Positions 28,018 through 36,000 are shown, numbered from the stretch's first letter. The stretch: 64,000 nucleotides of DNA from Teichococcus rhizosphaerae (GCF_002631185.1 NZ_PDNU01000015.1:112334-176333), one strand, 5' to 3'. The notes: generated from the sequence alone by a model not told the origin. Made by a program: numbers and translations.

Positions 28018-29691
28018 ATGCCGCTTTTCCCGCGTGATATCCTCGATCGCCTGCCGGAAGCGCGCTGGCCGCGCCTTTGGCTGAGCCTCCTCTGCCTGGC
28101 GCTCTGGCTGCCCGGCCTCGCCTCCCTGCCGCCCGGCGACCGCGACGAAAGCCGCTTCGCCCAGGCCAGCCGCCAGATGGTGGAAAGCGGCGACTATGTC
28201 CGCATCCGCTTCGGCGAGGAGGAGCGCAACAAGAAGCCCGTGGGCATCCACTGGGCGCAGGCCGCCTCGGTGCGGGCGGTGGAAACGCTCGGCCTCGGCC
28301 ACCGCGGCGAGATCTGGCCCTACCGTCTGCCCTCGCTGCTCGGCGCGCTGCTGGCGGTGCTGGCCACCTATCACTGGGGCCGCGCGCTGGTGGGGCGGCG
28401 CGCCGCCTTCCTGGGCGCCGCCCTGCTGGCCTCCTGCACCGTGCTGGTGGTGGAGACCCACATCGCCAAGACCGATGCCGCGCTGCTCGCCACCGTGGCG
28501 GCGGCGATGGGGCTGCTCGGCCGCGCCTATCTGGCGCCCGGCACCTTCACGGCGCGGCAGGCGGCGGGGTTCTGGGCGGTGCTCGGCGTTTCCATCCTGC
28601 TCAAGGGCCCGATCGGCCCGATGGTGGCGCTGCTGGCGGGGCTGACCCTGGCGGTGGCCGACCGCGCCGCCGGCTGGCTGCGCGCCCTGCGCCCGCTCTG
28701 GGGCGTGCCGCTGATGCTGGGCATGGCGGCGCCCTGGCTGGTGGCCATCGGCATCGCGACCGAGGGGCGCTTCTTCGCCGAGGCGGTGGGGGGCGACATG
28801 CTTTCCAAGGTGGGCTCGGGCGAGGAGGCGCATTGGGGGCCGCCGGGCTACTACCTGGCCACCTTCGCGCTCGCCGCCTTTCCCGCCGCTTTCCTGGTGC
28901 TGCGCGCGCTGCCCGCCGCCTGGCGGGACCGGATGAGCCCCGGCACGCGTTTCCTGCTTGCCTGGGCGGCGCCCACCTGGCTGCTGTTCGAGGCGGTGGC
29001 CACCAAGCTGCCGCACTACACCCTGCCGGCCTTTCCGGCGCTGATGCTGCTGGCCGCCGCCTGGGCGATGGACCCGCTGCGCCGCCCGGCGCCGCGCTGG
29101 CTTTCCGGGCTCGGCCTCGGCCTGTTCTGGCTGGTGGCGGCGGCGCTGGGCGTGGCCGCCGCCCTGCTGCCCTGGCTGGCCGACCGCCGTGTGGACCCCG
29201 TGGCGCTGCTGGTGCTGCCCGCCGCGCTGCTGCTGGCGGGGGGCGTCACCGCCATGCTGCGGCGCGGCGGGCCGGGCCGGGCGGCGCTGCTCGGCGCCAT
29301 CCTGGCCGTGCCGGTCTACGGGCTGATCCTGGGCGGCGTGCTGCCGCGGCTGGAGGCGCCCTGGATCGGCCCCCGCCTCGCCGCCCGCCTCGCCGAGGCC
29401 GCACCTACCGGGGATGTGCAGGGCGGTTTCGGCGTCGTCGGCTATCATGAGCCGTCGATGGTCTTCGCCACCGGGACGGGGACGGCCTTGCTGCGCGACG
29501 GCGCGGCCGGGGCCGCCTTTCTGGGCGCGGAGCCGGGCCGCACCGTCGCCATCGGCGACCGTGACCAGGCCGGCTTCCGTGCGGCGGCCATGCGGGCGGG
29601 GCTGAACCTTCGGGAGATCGGATTGGTGGAAGGCTACAACTACACGCGCGGCCGGCGGCTGACGCTGCGCCTGTTCCAGGCGGTGCCATGA
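28018..29691 (+). CDS. ArnT-like glycosyltransferase (GT39/PMT family)
   Basis: A 557-residue integral membrane glycosyltransferase of the ArnT/PMT type that uses polyprenyl-phosphate sugars. The first periplasmic loop carries the catalytic acidic motif 'DRDESRFAQASRQM' (about 41-54). 'NKKPVGIHWAQAA' is the second family hallmark. About 11-12 membrane segments follow, then a periplasmic C-terminal domain. It could modify lipid A or another surface glycolipid. ATGA overlap with a DedA gene, whose family recycles polyprenyl-phosphate carriers, suggests a joint role. Confidence 0.9.
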   Translation: MPLFPRDILDRLPEARWPRLWLSLLCLALWLPGLASLPPGDRDESRFAQASRQMVESGDYVRIRFGEEERNKKPVGIHWAQAASVRAVETLGLGHRGEIWPYRLPSLLGALLAVLATYHWGRALVGRRAAFLGAALLASCTVLVVETHIAKTDAALLATVAAAMGLLGRAYLAPGTFTARQAAGFWAVLGVSILLKGPIGPMVALLAGLTLAVADRAAGWLRALRPLWGVPLMLGMAAPWLVAIGIATEGRFFAEAVGGDMLSKVGSGEEAHWGPPGYYLATFALAAFPAAFLVLRALPAAWRDRMSPGTRFLLAWAAPTWLLFEAVATKLPHYTLPAFPALMLLAAAWAMDPLRRPAPRWLSGLGLGLFWLVAAALGVAAALLPWLADRRVDPVALLVLPAALLLAGGVTAMLRRGGPGRAALLGAILAVPVYGLILGGVLPRLEAPWIGPRLAARLAEAAPTGDVQGGFGVVGYHEPSMVFATGTGTALLRDGAAGAAFLGAEPGRTVAIGDRDQAGFRAAAMRAGLNLREIGLVEGYNYTRGRRLTLRLFQAVP

Positions 29692-30290
29692 TCGAGTGGG
29701 TGACGCAGACGGTCGGCAGCGCCGGCCCGGCCGGCGTGTTCTTCCTGATGTTCCTGGAGAACCTCTTCCCGCCCATCCCGTCCGAGCTGATCATGCCGCT
29801 GGCGGGGTTCGCGGCGGCGGAGGGGGACATGTCGCTGGTGGCGGCCATCCTGGCCGGCACGGCGGGCTCGGTCATCGGCAATGGCGTCTGGTACGAGGTG
29901 GCGCGCGGCATCGGCAGCAAGCGCATCCGCCCGCTGGTGGCGCGCTATGGCCGCTGGTTCGGCGTCTCGGGCGAGGACATGGACAAGGCGGAGAACACGC
30001 TGCGCCGGCACGGCCCGGTGGCGCTGTTCTTCGGCCGCATGCTGCCCGCCATCCGCACGCTGATCTCGATCCCGGCGGGGCTCGCCTGCATCACCCGCCC
30101 GGTCTTCTACCTGTGGACCCTGGTGGGCGGGCTGCTCTGGGTGACGGTACTGGCCGGGGCGGGCTACCTGCTGCGCGACCAGTACCGCAAGGTGGAGGCG
30201 GCGATCGAGCCGCTCAGCTATGTGGTGGTGGCTGCCGTGATCGGCCTGTATCTGTGGCATCTCTGGCGCACGAGGCGCACGGCCCGCTGA
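29688..30290 (+). CDS. DedA family membrane protein
   Basis: A 200-residue DedA/SNARE-associated (VTT) protein with about five hydrophobic segments. Conserved family motifs are 'FLENLFPPIPSELIMPLAGFAAA' near the N-terminus and 'FFGRMLPAIRTLISIPAG' with the key Arg residues in the middle. Members are implicated in undecaprenyl-phosphate recycling and membrane homeostasis. Its start overlaps the stop of the ArnT-like gene, which also needs an undecaprenyl carrier. Confidence 0.95.
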   Translation: MIEWVTQTVGSAGPAGVFFLMFLENLFPPIPSELIMPLAGFAAAEGDMSLVAAILAGTAGSVIGNGVWYEVARGIGSKRIRPLVARYGRWFGVSGEDMDKAENTLRRHGPVALFFGRMLPAIRTLISIPAGLACITRPVFYLWTLVGGLLWVTVLAGAGYLLRDQYRKVEAAIEPLSYVVVAAVIGLYLWHLWRTRRTAR

Positions 30291-30325
30291 GGGCCGGAGC
30301 CGGAGGCTTGCAGCCCGGACATGCG

Positions 30326-30352
30326 AAAGGGGGCCACGTGGCCCCCTTTTTT
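30326..30352. terminator. Perfect palindromic terminator after dedA
   Basis: AAAGGGGGCCAC is followed directly by its reverse complement GTGGCCCCCTTT, then TTT. A-tract and T-tract flank the stem, so it should stop transcription from dedA on the plus strand and from the microprotein gene on the minus strand. Confidence 0.85.
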
Positions 30353-30376
30353 CATGCGCCCGTCAGGCGGCGGTCT

Positions 30377-30454
30377 TCAGAGCACGCCGAAGATCAGCAG
30401 CAGGATGATGATGGGAATGGGAATGCCCAGCAGCCACAACAGGATCGAACGCAT
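30377..30454 (-). CDS. 25-residue hydrophobic microprotein
   Basis: A complete tiny gene: AAGGAG ribosome binding site 6-7 bases before the ATG at 30454, 25 codons and a TGA. The peptide starts MRSILLWLLG, continues with the Pro-kinked IPIPIII core and ends in a Leu/Ile/Phe run, so it is a single membrane helix. It lies between a palindromic terminator and the stress-type lipoprotein gene. Similar 'LLWLLG.P.PIIIL' microproteins occur, as I recall, in other Alphaproteobacteria without known function. Too short for routine gene finders. Confidence 0.65.
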   Translation of the reverse strand: MRSILLWLLGIPIPIIILLLIFGVL

Positions 30455-30767
30455 CACCTTCTCCTTCGGAACGGGCCTGGCGAGGTGGACCTTCGGGCTT
30501 CCCGAAACGCGCACAGAGGATGGACCACATCATGCAGGGAACATCGATGGCGGTTGAACGCGGCGGCGCTGAGCGGGTTTCGGCGCGTGTCGCCCAGGAT
30601 GGAGCGGCGCCATTTTTGCGACGCGTCTCTGGAACCTCCACCGTGGCGCGGCGTTGACCGGGAGCACGCCCTATGGGGCTGGCGGCGGCCCCGAAAGGGC
30701 GAGGCCCCGGCCTCCGCCGCTAGCCCCGGGGCGCCCGAGACGCAACATCCTTCGGAGTTACCAGGCC
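30455..30767. other. Intergenic region with EcfG promoter
   Basis: Between the microprotein gene (minus) and the repeat lipoprotein (plus). Apart from the EcfG-type promoter listed separately, I see no convincing gene or terminator. It should also hold the microprotein's promoter, which I cannot identify. Confidence 0.4.
30631..30655 (+). promoter_or_regulatory. EcfG (general stress sigma) promoter
   Basis: GGAAC (30631-30635), 16 bases, CGTT (30652-30655): an exact match to the alphaproteobacterial EcfG consensus GGAAC-N16/17-CGTT. It reads toward the repeat lipoprotein gene 113 bases downstream and lies in the same neighbourhood as the sigma factor genes. Confidence 0.7.
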
Positions 30768-31124
30768 ATGCGCCAGCGCGAGATCATTCCGGCGATCATC
30801 ATTTCCGCCGCCCTGCTCGGCCTCGCCGCCTGCAGTTCCTCGCCCACCGGCACCGCTCCGGAGCGCGCGGTGGACCGCGCCGCCGGCACCAACGTCTCGG
30901 GCGCCTATCCGGCGCAGTCGGACGGCACGCCGGCCAATCCGGCGGGCACCGCCGCCACCCGGGCGCTGGACCGCGCCGCCGGCACCAACACCTCCGGCGC
31001 CTATCCGTCGCAGTCGGACGGCACGCGGGTCAACCCGCCCGGCACCTCCGCCACCCGCGCCTATGACCGCGCCACCGATTCCAACACCTCGGGCGCCTAT
31101 CCGCAGCACGGCCCGCGCCGCTGA
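30768..31124 (+). CDS. Lipoprotein with three 32-residue repeats
   Basis: A 118-residue lipoprotein: N-terminal signal 'IIPAIIISAALLGLAAC' with lipobox LAAC (Cys22). The mature part is three near-identical repeats starting Gly28, Gly60 and Gly92 (exact 32-residue period), each GT..(T)RA.DRA...N.SGAYP.QSDGT..NP. It is Gly/Ala/Thr/Asn-rich, so probably an extended periplasmic or surface protein. An exact EcfG promoter lies upstream and a 16-bp stem terminator follows. Induction by general stress is inferred; biochemical role unknown. Start MRQREIIP chosen for the lipoprotein signal. Confidence 0.8.
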   Translation: MRQREIIPAIIISAALLGLAACSSSPTGTAPERAVDRAAGTNVSGAYPAQSDGTPANPAGTAATRALDRAAGTNTSGAYPSQSDGTRVNPPGTSATRAYDRATDSNTSGAYPQHGPRR

Positions 31125-31175
31125 GGCGGCATCCGGCCGGCGCCCCGTGGCGCCGCGGATGAGGCGACAGGAAAC

Positions 31176-31210
31176 GAAGGCCGGGGCGGACGCTGTCCGC
31201 CCCGGCCTTC
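31176..31210 (+). terminator. 16-bp stem terminator after repeat lipoprotein
   Basis: GAAGGCCGGGGCGGAC (31176-31191) pairs perfectly with GTCCGCCCCGGCCTTC (31195-31210) around a GCT loop. No T-tract, but the stem is long and perfect. Confidence 0.65.
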
Positions 31211-31307
31211 CGCATGCGCGGCGAAGGGGCCGCCGCTCCCTTCCCATGTCCTTGTCCGGTGTCCTTGTCCGGACCGCGGCGGGCTGGCGCCGGAAAGCCC
31301 GCAACAG

Positions 31308-31340
31308 AAACCCCGCCGGGCCTGGGCCCGGCGGGGTTTT
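31308..31340 (-). terminator. Terminator after DUF1328 gene
   Basis: AAACCCCGCCGGGC and GCCCGGCGGGGTTTT form a perfect stem of about 14 bp with a short loop. The A-tract on the left end becomes a U-tract for leftward transcripts, so it suits the DUF1328 gene, and the T-tract could serve rightward transcripts. Confidence 0.75.
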
Positions 31341-31381
31341 CCGAGAAGCCCGCCAGGCGGGCAGGCGGGGCGCGCGCCCGG

Positions 31382-31543
31382 TCAGACCCAGCCGCGTCCG
31401 GCCACCAGCGACACCAGGAACAGCACCAGGAAGATGACGAACAGGATCTTGGCGATGCCGCTGGCGGCGGAGGCGACGCCTGTGAAGCCCAGCACGCCGG
31501 CGACAAGGGCGATGACGAGGAAGATGAGGGTCCAGTAGAGCAT
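31382..31543 (-). CDS. DUF1328 (UPF0391, YtjA-type) small membrane protein
   Basis: A 53-residue, two-helix membrane protein beginning [20 protein letters not shown], with '[19 protein letters not shown]' as the second helix and 'LVAGRG' near the end. This is the full-length DUF1328/YtjA pattern. AAGGA precedes the ATG. YtjA-like proteins are often controlled by stress sigma factors; its position beside phyR fits that, though I find no EcfG box in front of it. Molecular function is unknown. Confidence 0.88.
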   Translation of the reverse strand: MLYWTLIFLVIALVAGVLGFTGVASAASGIAKILFVIFLVLFLVSLVAGRGWV

Positions 31544-31817
31544 GAGGCGCTGTCCTTCGGATCGAGGGGAGGAGAGGCGTCAGCCCGAAGGAAGCGGGGC
31601 CAGGACCATGGCGGGCCGGCGCCGCGCGGAGAGGCCCAAGGGAAGCCCCAAGGGAAGGCCCGGGGCCGGCCCGTTCCGCCAGCGGCCCCGGGGAGGGTGC
31701 CTGCAGGGCTGGCGGCCGGCCTCGCGATCCCGCGTCATGTCCGCGATTCCTTCGGTCTGTTCCACGGGGCCCGCCCCGTGGGAGTGCCGAAGCAACGCGG
31801 CATTTCGCCGCACGGTT

Positions 31818-32546
31818 TCAGTCCAGCGGCACGGTGGAGGAGACCGCCTGATAGGTGGCGATGGCGAGCGCCAGCGGCTCGAACGGCTTGCTGATCACGA
31901 AGGCCGGCTCCACCTGCTCGGCCGTCAGCAGCCGCTCCGGATAGGCGGTGACGAAGATCACCGGCACCTTCAGCTCCCGCTGGATCCGGTTGACGGCGGT
32001 GATGCCGTCGCCCCCCGCGCCGAGATTCACATCGGCCAGGATCAGCCGCGGGCGCTTCTGCTGCGCCAGGCGCACCGCCTGCGCCTCGCTGGCGGCGACC
32101 CCCACCACGCGGTGGCCGCAGGCCTCCACGAGCTGGCGCACATCCATGGCGATGATCGGCTCGTCCTCGATGACGAGGATCTCGGTGGCGGCGGCGCGGC
32201 GCAGCGCGTCGCGCGCCTCGGCCAGTTCCGTCTCGGCCACGTCGAGCGGCACGCCCACCACCGTGGCGGCGTCCGCCACGGAAAGCTCCTCCAGCGCCGT
32301 CAGCAGCAGGAGCTGCCGGTGGCGGGGGGAAAGGCTGGCGCCGCCCCCCGGCGTGGGCGCGGGCGGCGGCGCCAGGCGTGTGACGCCGGCATAGAGCGCC
32401 AGCCGCGCGGGGAGCGGCGGCAGGCCGCCGCGCAGGGCCGAGGCGACCAGCCCGTCACCGGCGGTCTGGCTGCCGGTCAGCGCCCGGGCATAGCGGCGGG
32501 CGGGCGGCAGGCTCCGCAGAAGCTCGGCTTGGGTTACGGCGTTCAT
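31818..32546 (-). CDS. phyR: PhyR: anti-anti-sigma response regulator of general stress response
   Basis: PhyR has a sigma-factor-like N-terminal domain (about 1-115; 'LSPRHRQLLLLTALEELSVADAATVVGVPLDVAETELAEARDAL') and a C-terminal receiver domain ('ILVIEDEPIIAMDV', phospho-Asp in 'LILADVNLG', Lys in 'FVISKPFEPLAL'). When phosphorylated it binds NepR and frees EcfG. The 242-residue length is slightly short of typical. It is divergent from ecfG1 across only 46 bases. NepR and a sensor kinase are encoded 1.5 kb away on the other strand. Confidence 0.95.
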   Translation of the reverse strand: MNAVTQAELLRSLPPARRYARALTGSQTAGDGLVASALRGGLPPLPARLALYAGVTRLAPPPAPTPGGGASLSPRHRQLLLLTALEELSVADAATVVGVPLDVAETELAEARDALRRAAATEILVIEDEPIIAMDVRQLVEACGHRVVGVAASEAQAVRLAQQKRPRLILADVNLGAGGDGITAVNRIQRELKVPVIFVTAYPERLLTAEQVEPAFVISKPFEPLALAIATYQAVSSTVPLD

Positions 32547-32592
32547 GTGTGGCCCTCGTATCGGTCCTATGGTTCAGGAAGACGGCGCTTGG

Positions 32593-33099
32593 ATGAGAAT
32601 GGCAAATCAAACTGACCCGATCCGCCACCGGCTGCCCGGCCTGTTGCCGGACCTGCGCGCCTTCGCGCGCTTCCTGGCGCGGGATGCGGCGCTGGCGGAC
32701 GATCTGGTGCAGGAAGCCATCCTGCGCGGATTGCGGGCGGAAGCCCAGTGGGACCCGGAAACCAGCCTGCGGGCCTGGATGTTCCACATCCTGCGGAACG
32801 TCTTCCTGGAGCAGATCCGCCGGCGGGGCACCGAGCGGCGCGCCCTGGAGCGGATGCCCGAGCCCAGCCCGCCGCCGCCGGAGCAGGAGGCGCGCAACGA
32901 CATGGCGGACCTTTCCCGGGCCCTGCAGCGCCTGCCGCTGCCGCAGCGGGAGGCGCTGATCCTGGTGGGGGCGCATGGCCTCTCGCATGAGGAGGCGGCG
33001 GTGGTGTGCGGGGTGCCGGTGGGCACGGTGAAGGCGCGCGTGGCCCGCGCCCGCGCCGCCCTCGCGCGCGGCCTGGAGCCGGTCGCGCAAGAAGCTTGA
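32593..33099 (+). CDS. EcfG-like ECF sigma factor, first copy
   Basis: A 168-residue group IV sigma factor: region 2 'DLRAFARFLARDAALADDLVQEAILRGLR' and 'LRAWMFHILRNVFLEQIRRRG', a Pro-rich linker 'EPSPPPPEQE', and region 4 'LPLPQREALILVGAHGLSHEEAAVVCGVPVGTVKARVARARAAL'. It matches the EcfG (ECF15) type. Start MRMANQTD chosen because AGGAAG lies 11 bases before; ATGs at 32569 and 32545 are in frame but without a ribosome binding site. Divergent from phyR. It should recognise GGAAC-N16/17-CGTT promoters, perhaps redundantly with the second copy. Confidence 0.92.
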   Translation: MRMANQTDPIRHRLPGLLPDLRAFARFLARDAALADDLVQEAILRGLRAEAQWDPETSLRAWMFHILRNVFLEQIRRRGTERRALERMPEPSPPPPEQEARNDMADLSRALQRLPLPQREALILVGAHGLSHEEAAVVCGVPVGTVKARVARARAALARGLEPVAQEA

Positions 33100-33300
33100 G
33101 GCGGCGCGGCTCCCGGCGCGGCTCCCCCTGGCCACCGGAGGCGGTGGGGTGGGGAAAGAAGGGAAGGGTGGCGGACATCAATGGCTGCGGCATGAAGCGA
33201 GCGGGAGCTTGAGCAGTTTCATGTACTATTTGCATATCAGGCATGAAATTTATGCGCCTCTGCGATGCAACCGGCGAACGCGCCCCTGCATTGGTGGGGC
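33100..33300. other. AT-rich control region between the two sigma genes
   Basis: The right half (33208-33260) is strikingly AT-rich for this genome. It contains a 7-bp inverted repeat, TTTCATG (33217-33223) and CATGAAA (33242-33248), separated by 18 bases around 'TACTATTTGCATAT'. This is probably the promoter/operator of the ecfG2-nepR-kinase operon. No EcfG box is present. Confidence 0.45.
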
Positions 33301-33990
33301 ATGCAAGACGAGCAAAGCACCATGATGACCGCGATCTCCACCAAAGCCGGCCATGTCGATGCTTCTGTCGGGGCTGCCGCGCAGGGCCCGAGCTTTCATG
33401 AGCAGCTTGTGGCCATCCTGCCCCGCCTGCGTGTCCAGGCCGTGTCGATGACGCGCAACCGCGCGGACGCGGACGATCTGGTGCAGGCCGCCGTCAGCAA
33501 CGCGCTGGCCGCGCAGCACAGCTTCACGCCGGGCACCAATTTCGGCGCCTGGATGTTCCGCATCCTGCGCAACCGCTTCCTGTCCGACATCCGCCGCCGC
33601 CGCGACACCTGCGACATGGACAACGCCCCGGCCGAGGCGCTGGCCCGCCCGGCCGCGCAGGAGGACAGCATGGCGCTGCGCGAGCTGCGCCGCCGCCTGG
33701 CCGACCTGCCGGCCGACCACCGCACGGCGCTGATGCTGGTGACGGTGCAGGGCATGTCCTACGAGGAAGCCGCGGAGGCGATGAACTGCGCGGTGGGTAC
33801 CGCCAAGTGCCGCGTGTTCCGCGCCCGCCGCCAGCTCGAGGCCTGGCTGATGGGCGAGCCGCAGCCGGCCAAGCGGGCCGCCCAATCGCAGGCCAAGGCA
33901 CAGGCGAAGTCTGGCGAAGCCCGGCGCCGCGGTGGTAGCATCCGGAGCGGAAGCGCAGCTGAAACGCGAGTGCTGCATCCGGGAATGTGA
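33301..33990 (+). CDS. ecfG: EcfG-type ECF sigma factor, second copy (nepR-linked)
   Basis: A 229-residue ECF sigma factor. Region 2 is 'ILPRLRVQAVSMTRNRADADDLVQAAVSNAL' and 'GTNFGAWMFRILRNRFLSDIRRRRD'; region 4 is 'LPADHRTALMLVTVQGMSYEEAAEAMNCAVGTAKCRVFRARRQLEAWL'. A Lys/Gln/Ala and Arg/Gly-rich tail of about 45 residues is unusual. Start chosen at ATG 33301 after GGTGGGG; 33265 and 33322 are also possible. Its stop overlaps the nepR start by one base, the canonical anti-sigma coupling, so this is the more likely EcfG orthologue. Confidence 0.93.
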   Translation: MQDEQSTMMTAISTKAGHVDASVGAAAQGPSFHEQLVAILPRLRVQAVSMTRNRADADDLVQAAVSNALAAQHSFTPGTNFGAWMFRILRNRFLSDIRRRRDTCDMDNAPAEALARPAAQEDSMALRELRRRLADLPADHRTALMLVTVQGMSYEEAAEAMNCAVGTAKCRVFRARRQLEAWLMGEPQPAKRAAQSQAKAQAKSGEARRRGGSIRSGSAAETRVLHPGM

Positions 33991-34208
33991 TGGACGATCG
34001 AGCGGACAAGCGCATGTTGGCGGAACCGGCTGCCAAGCCAAACCGCTCGGCCTCGGGGCGTGCCCGGAAGGGCACCTCCGATGCCGCCTTCGATCTTTGG
34101 CTGCAGCGGGGCCTGCACGCGATGTATGACGACATCGCCAAGGAACCCATTCCGGAGGAACTGCTTCGCCTGATCGAACAGGACCGGGATCAAAGTCCCA
34201 GGAAATGA
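33990..34208 (+). CDS. nepR: NepR anti-sigma factor
   Basis: NepR is the small anti-sigma factor that sequesters EcfG until phosphorylated PhyR takes it. The 72-residue protein has a basic disordered N-terminus and the family core 'LQRGLHAMYDDIAKEPIPEELLRLIEQ' (about 38-64), nearly identical to the alphaproteobacterial consensus. ATG 33990 overlaps the sigma stop (TGATG); a GTG one codon earlier is equivalent. Its own stop overlaps the kinase start (ATGA). Tight coupling should fix the EcfG:NepR ratio. Confidence 0.95.
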   Translation: MDDRADKRMLAEPAAKPNRSASGRARKGTSDAAFDLWLQRGLHAMYDDIAKEPIPEELLRLIEQDRDQSPRK

Positions 34209-35944
34209 GGCTTCCGGCGCCCCCGGAAGGGTGGGCGCTGAACAGACTTCTCCGCGGCGTTCGTGGCCGCATGCTCCTGTTGCTGATGGTCGCCAGCGTG
34301 CCGGTGGTCGGCATCGCCGGGGCGAATGCCATCCTCAGCTATGAGAGCGAGCTGGCGACCGGCCGCCGGACCGCCAACATCCTGGGCGACGTCGCCGCCG
34401 CCCGCCACGGCTCCACCATCGAGAGCCTTCGCCAGACCTTGGCGCGCCTGTCCGAGGACAGCCACGTCCGTGCCGCCTCGCCCGAGGATTGCGGCGCCTT
34501 TCTGCGCTCGCTGCTGGCTTTGTACGGGGCGCGCTATTCCAATTTCTGGGTGCTCGACACGGCGGGGCGCCCGCGCTGCAGCGGGCTGCCCCATGCGGGC
34601 GCCGAGGATTTCTCCGGCCGTTCCTATTTCCGCAATGCCATGGCGCAGCGGCAATTCGCGCTCGGCAGCTTCATGCGCGGTCCGGTCACCCGCCGGCCCA
34701 TCATCGTGGGCGCCGTGCCGCTGGTGATGGGGGGCGAGGTCCAGGGCGTGGTGGCGGCCAGCCTGCTGCTGGACTTCTTCGTCCGCAGCGAGGAAGGCAG
34801 CCAGGAACGCGCCGCCCGCCGCCTCTGGCTGATCGACCGCGACAGCGCCGCCCTGCCGCTCACCCAGGCCGCCGCGGCGGAGCTGCCCGCCCGCGGGGTG
34901 CTGGAAGGGCTGGCCCGCCAGCCCGCCGGCAGCACCACCCTGGAAACCCGCGCCGTGGGCGGGGCCGAGTTCGCCTATGCCAGCACCCGGCTCGACCCTG
35001 GCCTGCATCTCCTGGTGGGCCTGCCGATCGGCGAGATCCGCCGCGCCGCCCATGCCGTGCTGCTGCGCCGCGCCGTGGAGCTGGCCGCCTTCCTGTTCGC
35101 CTGCCTGGTGGTGATCGTGCTCGGCGCCGACATCGCCATCGCCCGGCCGCTGCGGGCCCTGGCCGAGCGGGTGCGGCGCTGGCGGCCCGGCGCGCCCTTC
35201 GGCGGCAAGGCGCTGCGCGGCGAGCCGGACGAGGTGCGCGCGCTGGAGCAGGCCTTCACCGATGCCGCCCAGGCCATCAGCGCCCGCGAGGAGGAGCTGC
35301 GCGCCGCGCTGCGCCAGCGCGACCTGCTGATGGCCGAGATCCATCACCGGGTGAAGAACAACCTGCAGATCGTCGCCTCGCTGCTGAACCTGCAGGCCAA
35401 CCGGCTGCGCGACCCGCGCGCCAGGGCCGAGTTCGTCACGGCGCGGGACCGGGTGCAGGCGCTCGCCACGCTGCACCGGCACCTCTACACCAACCAGACC
35501 TTCGAGGTGATCGCGCTGCGCCCCTTCCTGGAGGAGCTGGGCCAGCAGCTCTTCGCCGCGCTGGGCGAGCGGCCGGGGCAGCGCATCAAGCTGGTGGTCG
35601 AGGCGGACGAGCTGGAGATCGTCACCGACCAGGCGGTGTCGCTGGCGCTGCTGATCACCGAGACGGTGACCAACGCCATCAAGCACGGCTTCCCCGACGC
35701 GCGCAGCGGCACCATCACCGTCTCGGTCCATGCCGAGGGAGAGGAGGTGACGCTGAAGGTGCATGACGACGGCCTCGGCATGCGGCTGGACGAGCAGGAG
35801 GGCGGGCAGGGCATCGGCATGACGCTGATCCGCGGCTTCGCGCAGCATCTGGGCGGCGAGATCGAGATCCACGGCGCGGGCGGGACGGAGCTGGTGCTGC
35901 GCTTCGCCCTGCGCCGGCGCGAGGCGGAGAGCGAGGCGGGCTGA
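34205..35944 (+). CDS. Membrane sensor histidine kinase (HisKA_2/HWE type) of stress locus
   Basis: A 579-residue kinase. Two membrane helices (about 20-42 and 278-310) flank a periplasmic dCache-like sensor ('LYGARYSNFWVLDTAGRPRCSG', 'GRSYFRNAMAQRQFALGSFM'). A HAMP-like stretch follows, then the H-box 'EIHHRVKNNLQIVASLLNLQA' (His380/His381) and an HATPase domain with 'TETVTNAIKHGFPDA' and 'VHDDGLGM'. This is the PhyK-type family. Located next to nepR, it is the likely kinase for PhyR; the signal is unknown. ATGA overlap with nepR. Confidence 0.93.
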   Translation: MRLPAPPEGWALNRLLRGVRGRMLLLLMVASVPVVGIAGANAILSYESELATGRRTANILGDVAAARHGSTIESLRQTLARLSEDSHVRAASPEDCGAFLRSLLALYGARYSNFWVLDTAGRPRCSGLPHAGAEDFSGRSYFRNAMAQRQFALGSFMRGPVTRRPIIVGAVPLVMGGEVQGVVAASLLLDFFVRSEEGSQERAARRLWLIDRDSAALPLTQAAAAELPARGVLEGLARQPAGSTTLETRAVGGAEFAYASTRLDPGLHLLVGLPIGEIRRAAHAVLLRRAVELAAFLFACLVVIVLGADIAIARPLRALAERVRRWRPGAPFGGKALRGEPDEVRALEQAFTDAAQAISAREEELRAALRQRDLLMAEIHHRVKNNLQIVASLLNLQANRLRDPRARAEFVTARDRVQALATLHRHLYTNQTFEVIALRPFLEELGQQLFAALGERPGQRIKLVVEADELEIVTDQAVSLALLITETVTNAIKHGFPDARSGTITVSVHAEGEEVTLKVHDDGLGMRLDEQEGGQGIGMTLIRGFAQHLGGEIEIHGAGGTELVLRFALRRREAESEAG

Positions 35945-35949
35945 GCCGC

Positions 35950-35974
35950 GCAACCCGGCCGGAAGCGCGGCGTT
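35950..35974 (+). promoter_or_regulatory. EcfG-like promoter before entericidin-type lipoprotein
   Basis: GCAAC (35950-35954), 16 bases, CGTT (35971-35974). One mismatch from the EcfG consensus, located 26 bases before the lipoprotein ATG and starting just after the kinase stop codon. Confidence 0.5.
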
Positions 35975-36000
35975 GACGGGGCAATCACGCAAGGAGTTCG

